Shown: one piece after another, positions 41,311-48,875 of the stretch | Numbering within the stretch: position 1 is the first letter of the stretch | Layout of the letters: every line of letters starts with the position of its first letter | From: Legionella massiliensis | Lineage (GTDB): Bacteria; Pseudomonadota; Gammaproteobacteria; Legionellales; Legionellaceae | Length of the DNA: 64,000 bases | Assembly (NCBI RefSeq): GCF_000756815.1 | Contig: NZ_CCVW01000001.1 | Location: forward strand, 1,168,001 to 1,232,000 | Reading direction: 5' to 3' | Position numbers and translations under genes: made by a program | The notes under the pieces: generated by a model | Told to the model about the DNA's origin: nothing | Seen by the model: the letters and a program-made list of their open reading frames with translations, nothing else | The model's database searches: none

Positions 41311-41387
41311 CGGAGTGTAGCTCAGCCTGGTAGAGCACTGCCTTCGGGAGGCAGGGGTCGCAGGTTCAATTCCTGTCACTCCGACCA
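41311..41387 (+). tRNA. tRNA-Pro (anticodon CGG)
   Basis: Full cloverleaf of 77 bases: acceptor CGGAGTG / CACTCCG with discriminator A and encoded CCA; D arm GCTCAGCCTGGTAGAGC; anticodon stem CTGCC / GGCAG around the loop TTCGGGA (anticodon CGG, G37); T arm CAGGTTCAATTCCTG. It marks the end of the conserved core, and everything to the right is accessory, so its 3' end is a plausible integration site. Confidence 0.95.
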
Positions 41388-41783
41388 ATTAAGTCAATGG
41401 GTTATTTAATGCGCCGTCATATTGATTGAATAATAAAGTGCATATAAAGTGCAAGTTTATTGAATCATGGTGATTAATACAGAAGAGATTAGTTGTATTT
41501 TCCATTTTAAGTGGCTGCTATGATTATCTATAGAGCACCATAATTCGTAAACTATCATAACAGACAAGTTTGATTGTATTTTTCGATTTTCCTCTTAAGA
41601 GAAACTACTCTGCTAGAAATTATAATGCAGTAGTTCAGTCCACATAAAATACCAACATGAAATATAATTATACACAAAGAGAGAATATATCCGGAGAAAT
41701 CCCATGATATTATTAAAAAGAATCTGAACTTGCGGCAACTGTGCGTGACTAGGGACAGCCCCGTTGTATAGCCTATAGCCTCG
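41388..41783. other. Non-coding junction between tRNA-Pro and the first IS66-like remnant
   Basis: 396 A+T-rich bases without a supported gene. The last 50 bases (from about 41731, containing GCGTGACTA and CCTATAGCCTC) resemble the sequence just before the second IS66-like copy (about 56455-56507), so the left end of that element probably lies here. The first 300 bases could hold a tRNA attachment remnant, but no repeat of the tRNA 3' end was found elsewhere in the window. Confidence 0.5.
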
Positions 41784-42331
41784 ATGATTTTAAGAGGTGG
41801 CCTTATAATAAATGACACAGTAAAACTAGACGCGGTGAAACAAGCCTTTGGCCATTGGCGAGCTACTCGGACAAGACGGGGACGAATTCCCCAAGAGCTA
41901 TGGGAGCAAGTCAAGGGATTATTGGTTGATTACACGCCTTCAAAAATAGGTGTTCATTTAGGTATCAGTCCCATCCAAATTAGGAAAAAACTAGAGCTTC
42001 AAGAGAATAGAAACTTGCAGTTGAGCCGGTTGACTTCAGGAAAGGCATCGATACTCTAAAAGCGCTATGCTGACAAAAGCTGCTTGATGACCCATTTAGC
42101 GGTACTGTATTTGTCTTTACCAATCGTAGCCGAACCTCTGTAAAGCTGTTGGTCTATGATGCGAATGGATTCTGGCTCTGTTTAAAACGGTTTAATCGAG
42201 GAAATCTGTCCTGGTGGCCCACAGGAGAAACTCATTCGATTCAGATACGCGCCAGTGAGTTGGTGATACTGCTTGCCCAAGGCCACCCGATTAAAGCAGG
42301 CCTACCAGACGATTGGCGCTCTATTGCTTAG
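41784..42331 (+). pseudogene. Decayed IS66-like tnpA/tnpB fusion remnant
   Basis: Codons from 41784 match TnpA of the copy at 56508 (WRATRTRRGRIPQELWEQVK, YTPSKIGVHLGISPIQIRKK) up to about 42010. The sequence then jumps into the middle of tnpB (CTTGCAGTTGAGCCGGTTGA), having lost about 200 bases present in the other copy. A CGA-to-TGA change at about 42071 also stops the tnpB frame, which reopens as YDANGFWLCLKRFNRG...LPDDWRSIA. A dead copy, older than the one at 56.5 kb. Confidence 0.88.
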
Positions 42332-42607
42332 GCAGCCATGGAGGATTCCAACAAAGCCTTGGGGGTCTCATAACACCAGGGAAGCCAGGCTTTAGGCTTT
42401 TTAATAATGTGGTCTTTGTGCACCTGCAGAGCAATCAGGTACTCAAAGGGATTGATGCCAGCAAATTCACAGGTATAAATAATACTGGTTAGGATGCCGC
42501 CTACCATGGCGCCATATTCAGTCTTATAAAACAACCAGTTGTTACGTCCTCGGATAGGGATTTTTAATCCCTGCTCCATATTGTTGTTATGGATAGGCGC
42601 ACCAGAG
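42328..42607 (-). pseudogene. C-terminal fragment of IS66-like TnpC
   Basis: Minus-strand codons encode the last 90 or so residues of the IS66-type transposase (NNNMEQGLKIPIRGRNNWLF, EYGAMVGGILTSIIYTCEF), nearly identical to the end of the protein at 57247-58704. The gene is cut at 42607/42608 by the terminal inverted repeat of an IS6-family element, and the rest of tnpC is gone. Confidence 0.9.
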
Positions 42608-43422
42608 GGTTTTGTCGCAGAAAATTTGAGACTCTGTAAGTGTTTCGAAATTTTTTGGAGTTCGGCAATGCTTAGTTTCAAATGGAAGCATTTCAAACAA
42701 GATGTGATCTTGCTGTTAGTCAGATGGTATATAGGCTATTCCCTGAGCTATCGTGATGTTGAGGAGCTTGCTCTGGAGCGTGGCCTGAAAGTAGACCATT
42801 CAACCATTAATCGCTGGGTAGTTGAATATTCTCCACAACTGGAAGAAGCTTTTCGCAAGCGCCACAAGCGTACCACAGGAGGTTCCTTAAGGGTGGATGA
42901 AACGTATATTAAGGTGAAGGGACAGTGGATGTATTTGTATCGCGCAGTGGATAAAGAAGGCCATACGGTTGATTTCATGTTGTCAGAGAAACGGGATGAG
43001 CTGGCAGCCAGGACATTTTTCCTAAAAGTCATTGGTTCAAGCGGTATTCCGCAGACAGTGGCCATGGATAAGAGCGGCGCCAACAAAGCTGGCATTGATA
43101 CCATCAACCTGCATCTGGCACTGCTATTCATGCTTGGCGGACTTTTCGTTCAGATCAAAGTGAGGCAGGTCAAATACCTCAACAACATTGTGGAGCAGGA
43201 TCATCGGTTCATCAAGAAAGTCACCAAACCCATGAAGGGATTTAAAGAACTTCACTCGGCCAAAGCTACACTGGCTGGTATTGAACTCCATCACATGCTA
43301 CGAAAACAACAGCATCTACAGGCAGAAAACCAGTCCATCTTCGAACAGTTTTATGGCCTTACAGCATAGCTGCATCCAGTATTTATCCTGCCTCGCTCTA
43401 AACAATTTTTCGCGACAAAACC
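42608..43422 (+). mobile_element. IS6-family insertion sequence
   Basis: 815 bp bounded by imperfect terminal inverted repeats GGTTTTGTCGCAGAAAATTT (left) and the complement of AATTTTTCGCGACAAAACC (right). One transposase gene inside. The 8 bases flanking each side (CACCAGAG and GGTGTATT) do not match, so there is no target duplication. The missing rest of tnpC on the right suggests an adjacent deletion or IS6-mediated recombination after insertion. Confidence 0.88.
42668..43369 (+). CDS. IS6-family transposase
   Basis: DDE transposase of 233 aa, length normal for IS6/IS26. FKWKHFKQDVILLLVRWYIG and the helix-turn-helix YRDVEELALERGLKVDHSTI precede the catalytic core: D in LRVDETYIKV, D in VAMDKSGANKAGI, E in IVEQDHRFIKK. 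The start is at ATG 42668; upstream in-frame codons run through the IS end into tnpC DNA and are not used. Appears intact. Confidence 0.92.
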   Translation: MLSFKWKHFKQDVILLLVRWYIGYSLSYRDVEELALERGLKVDHSTINRWVVEYSPQLEEAFRKRHKRTTGGSLRVDETYIKVKGQWMYLYRAVDKEGHTVDFMLSEKRDELAARTFFLKVIGSSGIPQTVAMDKSGANKAGIDTINLHLALLFMLGGLFVQIKVRQVKYLNNIVEQDHRFIKKVTKPMKGFKELHSAKATLAGIELHHMLRKQQHLQAENQSIFEQFYGLTA

Positions 43423-43589
43423 GGTGTATTTGGCCGAACGTTTACGATTATTTAAGAGCAAATGAGTTACTACGCTATCCCAATATTATTCCTTTTCAAA
43501 ACCTGCCCTATCGGTGTCCAGCATTTTCCCCTGATAAATCACAGACTGCTGAACTTATTGAGTTTCCCCAAAGCTAAGTTTGGAAGTTA
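43423..43589 (+). other. Stranded coding remnant right of the IS6 element
   Basis: An open frame crosses the IS6 right end and reads on as YDYLRANELLRYPNIIPFQN and then LPYRCPAFSPDK to a stop at 43575-43577. The part outside the IS is about 50 codons and may be the tail of a gene lost in the rearrangement. No family recognised. Confidence 0.35.
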
Positions 43590-44369
43590 CTAGGGTATAT
43601 AGTTAGTCTTATGTTGGTCTTCTAAGCTAAGGCTGGGGTTATTTTTAAAACCAAAAAAGGTGTTTATAAGAGCACCACATATTTGATCGAGTTGCTTTGA
43701 AGATAAGGCCATCGGCTTAACAACAGGAGTGGGCCTTTGTAAAGCAGCGAGACGCTCCTCTGATTTTTTTAATTCAGGATAGTTAAAAAGCAGGTAGTCT
43801 ATGGCTAATACCCCTGTATTACAGTTAAATAATGATAAAGGGGTAAATTGATATCCGATTAATTGTGGAAATAAACAAAGGGTGTTCAATTGAGTATTAC
43901 TCTTTTTCAGTCCATTGATGAGTGTAGTGGCGGTATCAATAGACGCTTGGTTTTCTTTGTTGCCTCCCCATAAGATTGCCTGAGTTTCTTCTAAATCAAT
44001 GTTATCTGTACTGAACTCCTGTAGCATCTTTTCGAGGCTTTTTTCTAGGGCGGGATTGTCAAAATAACAATGCGCCATAAGTGTTTTTTTAGTTGTAGGA
44101 TGATAAAGAATGAGTCCTATACAGGGGCCTAATCCAGATGTCTCAAGAGTGGCATCCTCTGAACTTGGGGTAGTTATGAGATATTCATCAACGTTTACAA
44201 CGACAGAAGAGGTTGCAGATCGTTGAAATTGTCTTTCGCTATCATAGAGATCATAGGATACGGAAAATTCATTATAGAAGAAGGTGGTTTCGTCAAAAGT
44301 ATCTGGCTTGATTTTTAGATCAGCGTTAGATTCTGAGTTTATACCTTGAATTTTACAAATTTGGTGCAT
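43590..44369 (-). CDS. CheD-like glutamine deamidase-fold protein, candidate effector
   Basis: 259 aa, no signal peptide. Residues about 60-105 match the CheD core: Thr77, Cys83 and His100 in ETSGLGPCIGLILYHP and TLMAHCYFD. In CheD of Thermotoga (TLGLGSC...GAMAH) the Thr, Cys and His have the same spacing of 6 and 17 residues, and these are its catalytic residues. A later AILWGGNKENQAS resembles the CheD glycine-rich block. CheD deamidates glutamines of chemoreceptors, but no chemotaxis gene is nearby and Legionella generally lacks that pathway. The protein is 100 residues longer than CheD. A host-directed deamidase sent through Dot/Icm is an inference. Confidence 0.65.
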   Translation of the reverse strand: MHQICKIQGINSESNADLKIKPDTFDETTFFYNEFSVSYDLYDSERQFQRSATSSVVVNVDEYLITTPSSEDATLETSGLGPCIGLILYHPTTKKTLMAHCYFDNPALEKSLEKMLQEFSTDNIDLEETQAILWGGNKENQASIDTATTLINGLKKSNTQLNTLCLFPQLIGYQFTPLSLFNCNTGVLAIDYLLFNYPELKKSEERLAALQRPTPVVKPMALSSKQLDQICGALINTFFGFKNNPSLSLEDQHKTNYIP

Positions 44370-44460
44370 AAGGCTCTTACAACTTCAATTGCCCATTAAT
44401 TATACCGACTATTCATGGTTTGTGCAATCGCCGTGGTGATAGGTCACCTAATGGGATCAA

Positions 44461-44624
44461 GGGCAGCGTCAATTTAACAATGGGCTAAACTGTCTTTAGT
44501 TTACTTGGAGAGAAAGATGCTAAAGACGAAGCCCAAAAGATATCGCTATCCATTAGAGCTGATTAGCATAGCATTATGGAGCTATCATCGGTTTAATGAC
44601 AGTTACCTAGAGGGGCGTTGTTGA
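44461..44624 (+). pseudogene. 5' fragment of an IS6-family transposase with its terminal repeat
   Basis: GGCAGCGTCAATTTAACAAT at 44461 looks like an IS end (a similar GGCATCGTCAACTTAACTTT is at about 48438). The ATG at 44517 begins MLKTKPKRYRYPLELISIAL and ends after 35 codons at TGA. RYRYPLEL...ALWSYHRFN is the IS6-family N terminus, different from the element at 42608. The remainder of the 427-base gap 44370-44796 has no gene except the higBA promoter. Confidence 0.7.
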
Positions 44625-44761
44625 GGTGTGGCAATGTTTACTGAGCGGGATTAGCTATTCTCTATGTTTTCCCCCTTCGTCCAGTGATAAAGAATTGGGC
44701 CAGGCTCTGAGTTGTTTTTTAACAGCCTCAACACACACATCAGGCCTATAACTAGTTCTTA

Positions 44762-44790
44762 TTGATTCGTGGTGCGCAACATGCTATATT
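44762..44790 (+). promoter_or_regulatory. higBA promoter
   Basis: -35 TTGATT (44762-44767), 17-base spacer, -10 TATATT (44785-44790). The expected start site, about 7 bases further on, coincides with the higB ATG at 44797, so the toxin message may be leaderless. No ribosome binding site is visible before higB. Confidence 0.6.
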
Positions 44791-44796
44791 TATTGC

Positions 44797-45075
44797 ATGA
44801 TAAAATCATTTAAACACAAAGGTCTTAAGCTCTTCTTTGAGAAAGGCGAATATTCCGGTATTCAAGCCAAATATCGAAAAAGATTAAGGTTACAACTCAG
44901 TGCGCTTGACACTGCTCAAGTTATTGAGGATATGGATTTACCAGGGTATGGCTTACATAAGCTAAAAGGAGACCGTAAGGATTGTTGGTCTATTATTGTA
45001 AATGGTAACTGGGGTCTTACTTTTGAGTTTATTGATGGCGATGCTTATATTGTTAACTACGAGGATTATCACTAA
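44797..45075 (+). CDS. higB: HigB toxin (RelE superfamily mRNA interferase)
   Basis: 92-residue ribosome-dependent mRNA endonuclease of the HigB/plasmid-killer family. Recognised by FKHKGLKLFFEKGEYSGIQA, LRLQLSALDTAQVIEDMDLPGYGLHKLKGDR, and the C-terminal GNWGLTFEFIDGDAYIVNYEDYH. Toxin-first gene order is the Hig hallmark. Stop and antitoxin start overlap by one base, giving translational coupling. Confidence 0.95.
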   Translation: MIKSFKHKGLKLFFEKGEYSGIQAKYRKRLRLQLSALDTAQVIEDMDLPGYGLHKLKGDRKDCWSIIVNGNWGLTFEFIDGDAYIVNYEDYH

Positions 45076-45374
45076 TGGCACAATATAATCCCCCACATCC
45101 CGGGGAGTTTATTAAAGAAACCTATATTGATCCCTTAAACATTAGTTTAAGGAAAGCGGCTTTAGATCTGGATGTTGCTCCATCGACCTTTTCTCGGTTG
45201 ATCAAAGGCGAGTCGGATCTTTCGCCTGAAATGGCATTAAAGCTTTCTAAAGCATTTGGCAGAACACCTGAAAGTTGGATGCAAATGCAAGCAAACTACG
45301 AGCTTTGGAAAGCAAAGCAGACAATTAATTTAGATCGCGTCCATGTCATTTATTCTCATGCTCAACAAGCCTGA
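45075..45374 (+). CDS. higA: HigA antitoxin (XRE-family HTH)
   Basis: 99-residue antitoxin that neutralises HigB and represses the operon. HPGEFIKETYIDPLNISLRKAA opens the typical HigA domain, with the helix-turn-helix LDVAPSTFSRLIKGESDLSPEMALKLSKAF. The start overlaps the higB stop by one base. Confidence 0.95.
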   Translation: MAQYNPPHPGEFIKETYIDPLNISLRKAALDLDVAPSTFSRLIKGESDLSPEMALKLSKAFGRTPESWMQMQANYELWKAKQTINLDRVHVIYSHAQQA

Positions 45375-45509
45375 GCCCTTGGATCTACCCTGAATTCATT
45401 TTTATAAGATAGCAAATTTGATTTGAAAGTAGGCATTAGCTAATCACAAATGACAGACAATTTATTTGTAGATGCCAGGAAAACTATCTGTAATTCTTAC
45501 GAGAAAACT

Positions 45510-45887
45510 ATGAACAAAAAAATCGCTTTGCTGGTACTCGGACTATCTACCTCAACTTGCTTCGCTGCAGTTTCCTTAGAGGGAAAATATAATTGTCACG
45601 GTACGGAAATTGTGTCAAATACCTCTTTTGGCTGTGAAATGCTGATTAAAAAAACCGGCGAAACCTATGCGTCGACAGCAAGCTGCGATGATGGCAACGC
45701 TTATCAGGGAAACGCCGTTTACGATGAAAAAAAACAGATCTTAGCTACTGGCTTTATCAACCCTAAAAAAGCTGAAGAAACTGGAGTTGCTATCAGCTAT
45801 GTGAAGGAAGATGGCAGTTTGCAAACTGACTGGACATATATCAATGAGACCACCATTGGCCACAGTTTGTGTATTAAGAAGAAATAA
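45510..45887 (+). CDS. Small secreted protein of unknown function
   Basis: 125 aa from the preferred ATG at 45510: signal peptide KKIALLVLGLSTSTCFAA, then a mature part of about 105 residues with four Cys, beginning SLEGKYNCHGTE and including GCEMLIKKTGETYASTASC and GNAVYDEKKQILATGF. The strand-rich pattern looks like a small periplasmic beta protein. An upstream in-frame ATG-like start at 45450 is unlikely, since it would bury the signal peptide. No family recognised. Confidence 0.65.
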   Translation: MNKKIALLVLGLSTSTCFAAVSLEGKYNCHGTEIVSNTSFGCEMLIKKTGETYASTASCDDGNAYQGNAVYDEKKQILATGFINPKKAEETGVAISYVKEDGSLQTDWTYINETTIGHSLCIKKK

Positions 45888-45978
45888 GCATGGCAAAAGC
45901 GATAGCGTAACGAAAATTGGCTTCTTTTGATTACATTGATAACGGTGTCGCTGTATCAAAGCTACATTTTATTACTAA

Positions 45979-46581
45979 TCAGTCGATTACTTCTTGATTT
46001 AATCGCGACAAAATGTCCTCTATCGGCAAGCCCATCACATAGTAGTAAGACCCCTCTATATCTTTAACAAAAGTATCCTGCACTTGCTGAATGCCATAAG
46101 CTGCAGCCTTGTCAAAGGGCTCCCCTGAATCAATATATTCCAGTATTTGCAGTTCACTAAGCGAATGAAAGCGAATACGGGTTGTTGTGTAATCAACCTA
46201 CCATCGCTGTTCTGGTAAAAAAATCAGCGCGTAACCGGTATAAACTTCATGGGCTTTGCCGCTTAGCAGACGCAACATTCGATAAGCATCCTCACGGTCT
46301 TTGGGTTTTTCTAAAATATGATTTTCATAGGCCACTGTAGTATCTGCAGCCAGGATTAAATCCGCACACTCTTCCCCAAGCTGAGATAAAACAGTCTGCG
46401 CTTTTTCTCTGGCAAGCCGAGTTACATAATTTTTAGCGTCTTCACCATTTTGCAGAATTTCTTCGATATTGGCAGGCATAACAACAGCAGATAAATCATG
46501 CACCTGCAAGATTTGTAAACGCCGTGGTGACGCACTGGCGAGAATTGTTTTTAATTGATGATTCGCTTTCATGTAGTTCAA
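45979..46581 (-). pseudogene. maf: maf (septum-formation inhibitor/nucleotide pyrophosphatase) with internal amber codon
   Basis: Reading leftward from 46581, the first 127 codons are a normal Maf N terminus: ILASASPRRLQIL, the catalytic ADTTV motif (AADTTVAYENHILEKPKD), and GKAHEVYTGYAL. A TAG at 46198-46200 follows PEQRW. The same frame then continues without further change through YTTTRIRFHSLSELQILEYI and GEPFDKAAAYGIQ, ending in the family-typical DIEGSYYYVMGLPIEDILSRL at the stop at 45979-45981. A full-length 200-codon gene is thus broken by one nonsense codon. A very recent inactivation, or a sequencing error. Confidence 0.9.
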
Positions 46582-46605
46582 CGTCTAAACCAATTTCCTC
46601 GTTGT

Positions 46606-46629
46606 CTTGTATCATGAGTACTTTACAAG
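46606..46629. promoter_or_regulatory. Palindromic operator-like site upstream of the UmuD-like gene
   Basis: CTTGTA and TACAAG in inverted orientation separated by 12 bases, 53 bases before the ATG at 46683. Not the E. coli LexA box (CTGT-N8-ACAG), but the position fits an operator shared by divergent maf and the umuD-like gene. Confidence 0.4.
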
Positions 46630-46682
46630 TGCAATGAAAGAGGATGTCTTGAAATACATAAATGATTATCAAGAGGACAACA

Positions 46683-47192
46683 ATGACAAATTCACATGGA
46701 GGGCGTCGTGAGGGTTCTGGGCGACCCAAGAGCGAAGGAGTAAAACTGGTCAGGGTACCACTTTCCAAAATAGATGCGGTGCTCGCAGTACGCGATCGCG
46801 ATTACCATCATACAATGCCACTCTATTCAAGCAAAGTCGCTGCGGGCTATCCTACACCGACTGATGACTCTATCGAAGAGGGAATTAATTTACAAGAATT
46901 TCTGGTTAAAAAGCCGAGTAAAACCTTTGCGGTTAATGCAAACGGCGATTCCATGATTGATGCCGGAATTAAATCAGGCGATATGTTAATTGTTGATAGT
47001 AGCCAGCCAGGGAAAAGCGGGCAAATCATCATTGCTGTGGTTAATGGCGAACTCACTGTTAAATTTTTATCGATTCGGGCAGAGCAAATTTATCTGTTGC
47101 CAGCAAACCCTCTTTTTTCCCCAATAGAGGTCTCTGAAGATGCGGACTTCAAGATTTTGGGAGTCGTGATTCACGTTATTCGCACAATCTAA
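46683..47192 (+). CDS. umuD: UmuD/LexA-like S24 self-cleaving peptidase
   Basis: 169 aa. The self-cleavage site Ala54-Gly55 (KVAAGYPTP), nucleophile Ser90 (NGDSMIDAGI) and Lys127 (LTVKFLS) are spaced 35 and 37 residues apart, the same distances as Gly25-Ser60-Lys97 in E. coli UmuD. An extra N-terminal 30 residues carry GGRREGSGRPKSEG, a Gly/Arg motif found in some mobile-element UmuD forms. No umuC follows, so this is an orphan. RBS AGAGGA; start at 46683, not the frame opening at 46662. Confidence 0.85.
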   Translation: MTNSHGGRREGSGRPKSEGVKLVRVPLSKIDAVLAVRDRDYHHTMPLYSSKVAAGYPTPTDDSIEEGINLQEFLVKKPSKTFAVNANGDSMIDAGIKSGDMLIVDSSQPGKSGQIIIAVVNGELTVKFLSIRAEQIYLLPANPLFSPIEVSEDADFKILGVVIHVIRTI

Positions 47193-47277
47193 CCTTTCGT
47201 TTTAAGCAAAGAATGAAAAAGAGGGGGCCACTACTCGTGGATTCCTATTGTCCAAAATTTGTAAGAGAGAGAATGAG

Positions 47278-47817
47278 ATGTCAAAATCAATTAAACGTAT
47301 TTTACTGGTAGAAGACGAGCTTGAATCACAAATAATCATCGAGCTACTACTCAATCGCCACCCTAGTCAGATTGATATAGTCAGCGACGGGCTAACAGCT
47401 CTACAGAAAGCCTGCCCAAAATCCTACGATTGCATTTTTATGGATTTGGGCTTACCCAAATTAGGCGGTATCCAGGCGTTCATGACAATCAAAGACGTAT
47501 TTAAAACCCGCGCCTTAATTTTGCCACCTGTGATTGCCATGACTGAATTTATTAATTACCCGCTCATTGAGCAATGCTTCGAATTGGGTATGGTCAGTGT
47601 TCTGTTTAAGCCACTTAAAGAGCGTCATATCGATCAATTGTTTGCACGTTTGGCAGAATTAGAAAAGAAGAATGAACGAAGCAATCATGCCCCTAAAAAT
47701 ACAGTCATTAGTACTGGGCATAAACCAATTTTAAAGAGCGTGAAATCTGACTCAGAACCATGCCTATTAGGAGTGCAACGGTACTCGTCATTCTTAATGG
47801 GAGCGAAGAGGTTATAA
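47278..47817 (+). CDS. Single-domain response regulator
   Basis: 179 aa from the ATG at 47278 (GAGAGAGAATGAG upstream). Receiver domain over residues about 8-130: acidic pair in ILLVEDELES, phospho-acceptor Asp in DCIFMDLGLPKLGG, Thr in VIAMTEF, Lys in VLFKPLKERH. The last 45 residues are basic and have no output domain. No histidine kinase is adjacent, so it depends on a distant kinase or works in a phosphorelay. Confidence 0.85.
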   Translation: MSKSIKRILLVEDELESQIIIELLLNRHPSQIDIVSDGLTALQKACPKSYDCIFMDLGLPKLGGIQAFMTIKDVFKTRALILPPVIAMTEFINYPLIEQCFELGMVSVLFKPLKERHIDQLFARLAELEKKNERSNHAPKNTVISTGHKPILKSVKSDSEPCLLGVQRYSSFLMGAKRL

Positions 47818-48556
47818 TTTTTATTTTTGCCTTGTGACTGCGTTTACTTTGGATACAATAGCCGTACTTCAAATGTTGATGGATCGACATGCTTCCTCTA
47901 GCAAATTGCAAAATTTATCTTGAATTCTCAGTGTTTTTACTGCTGTTATTTAGTGCGTTTGCAATGGCATTTGCTATAGACAGACAACCAATCTATGTTC
48001 CTTGCCTAGAGGTTCTCCTCTGTTCTTTAATCATTGTTTGGTGACGTGAGAGAAAATTTATACAGGATGTGCTTAACCTATTATTCATAATTTTACTGAT
48101 TATGATTTTTGTTACCATAAAAAATCCATGTAGCCTATTATTTGCGGAGGTTGCTCATGTTAATACAGTCAAAGAAGCTACTTTAAATCAATCCGCACGA
48201 TACTTTATAGTCAATAATTTGTTTTTAGATAAAAATCCCCATCAATATTGGGGTTTGAAGTCCTCACAACCGAAAACGTACGCTAAGGTAAAAACCGGTG
48301 CTATTTAAATTCAATACGACTCATTAACGCGCATTTTTATTTATCAAACATTGCTATTTAGCTCATTTATATATTTTTTAATTCATTATAAATCAATTGG
48401 TTAGATCTTGGCGTGCGTTTTCGGTTGTGAGGACGGCATCGTCAACTTAACTTTGAGCTAAACTGAGTTCGATTATGACTCGACAGAGCCCGCTGCATCT
48501 GTTTTCCTAAACTATTTTTACGTCATGTATTGTTAAGTGGATACAGCTGGTAGCCA
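47818..48556. other. Gene-poor stretch with small ORFs and an inverted repeat
   Basis: About 740 bases. A 51-codon ORF (47889-48044, one hydrophobic helix) and a 79-codon ORF (48069-48308, N-terminal hydrophobic helix) are open, but neither has a good RBS or a recognisable family. CCTCACAACCGAAAACG (about 48257) is inverted at about 48417 (CGTTTTCGGTTGTGAGG), 130 bases away. GGCATCGTCAACTTAACTTT at 48438 resembles the IS end at 44461. The region looks like decayed mobile DNA. Confidence 0.5.
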
Positions 48557-48754
48557 TCATTCTTCTTTATGATTTTTATAGTTGATCCAATCTTCATCGT
48601 GAGTAAAAATATACTCGCAAGCGCGTTGGATAAAATAATCTTTATATGAAATTTTTGCCCAACTGCAATAATCCTCGATCTCTTTTAGAACAGATGTATG
48701 AAGTCGAATACGTAGTTGGATTTTATCATTCTCTTTTTCTTGATAAATCAGCAT
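48557..48754 (-). CDS. Small ribbon-helix-helix-like protein
   Basis: 65 aa from the ATG at 48754 (GGGAG upstream). KIQLRIRLHTSVLKEIEDYCSWAKISYKDYFIQRA fits a ribbon-helix-helix fold: one strand (IQLRIRL) and two helices, as in plasmid or toxin-antitoxin repressors. The acidic/aromatic tail has no partner gene next to it. Probably DNA-binding; the specific family is not known. Confidence 0.5.
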   Translation of the reverse strand: MLIYQEKENDKIQLRIRLHTSVLKEIEDYCSWAKISYKDYFIQRACEYIFTHDEDWINYKNHKEE

Positions 48755-48875
48755 ATTAGGTTCTCCCATTAACAAATAACTTATGATAAATCAATCATAT
48801 TCAAGACGAAACATATGGCACATACTTTTAGGGTGCAAGAGACTAAACCCCAGACGAATTCAGCCCCAGGAATCC

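Noticed and set aside
41388..41783. attL repeat of the tRNA-Pro 3' end within the window
   Set aside because: No second copy of the tRNA tail was found by eye between 41.4 and 64 kb.
41555..41914. 119-codon minus-strand ORF left of the IS66 remnant
   Set aside because: Overlaps tnpA antisense, hydrophobic low-complexity product, no RBS.
42748..43131. 127-codon ORF antisense to the IS6 transposase
   Set aside because: Entirely inside a transposase with clear DDE motifs, no RBS and no family features.
43423..43577. 98-codon plus-strand ORF starting within the IS6 element
   Set aside because: Begins inside the transposase gene in another frame; only its last 50 codons could be a real remnant, reported as such.
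45075..45374. HigA considered as a phage repressor
   Set aside because: Length, HPGEF start and one-base overlap with higB fix it as the antitoxin.
46606..46629. SOS (LexA) box before the UmuD-like gene
   Set aside because: The site is CTTGTA-N12-TACAAG and does not match CTGT-N8-ACAG; kept only as a generic operator-like palindrome.
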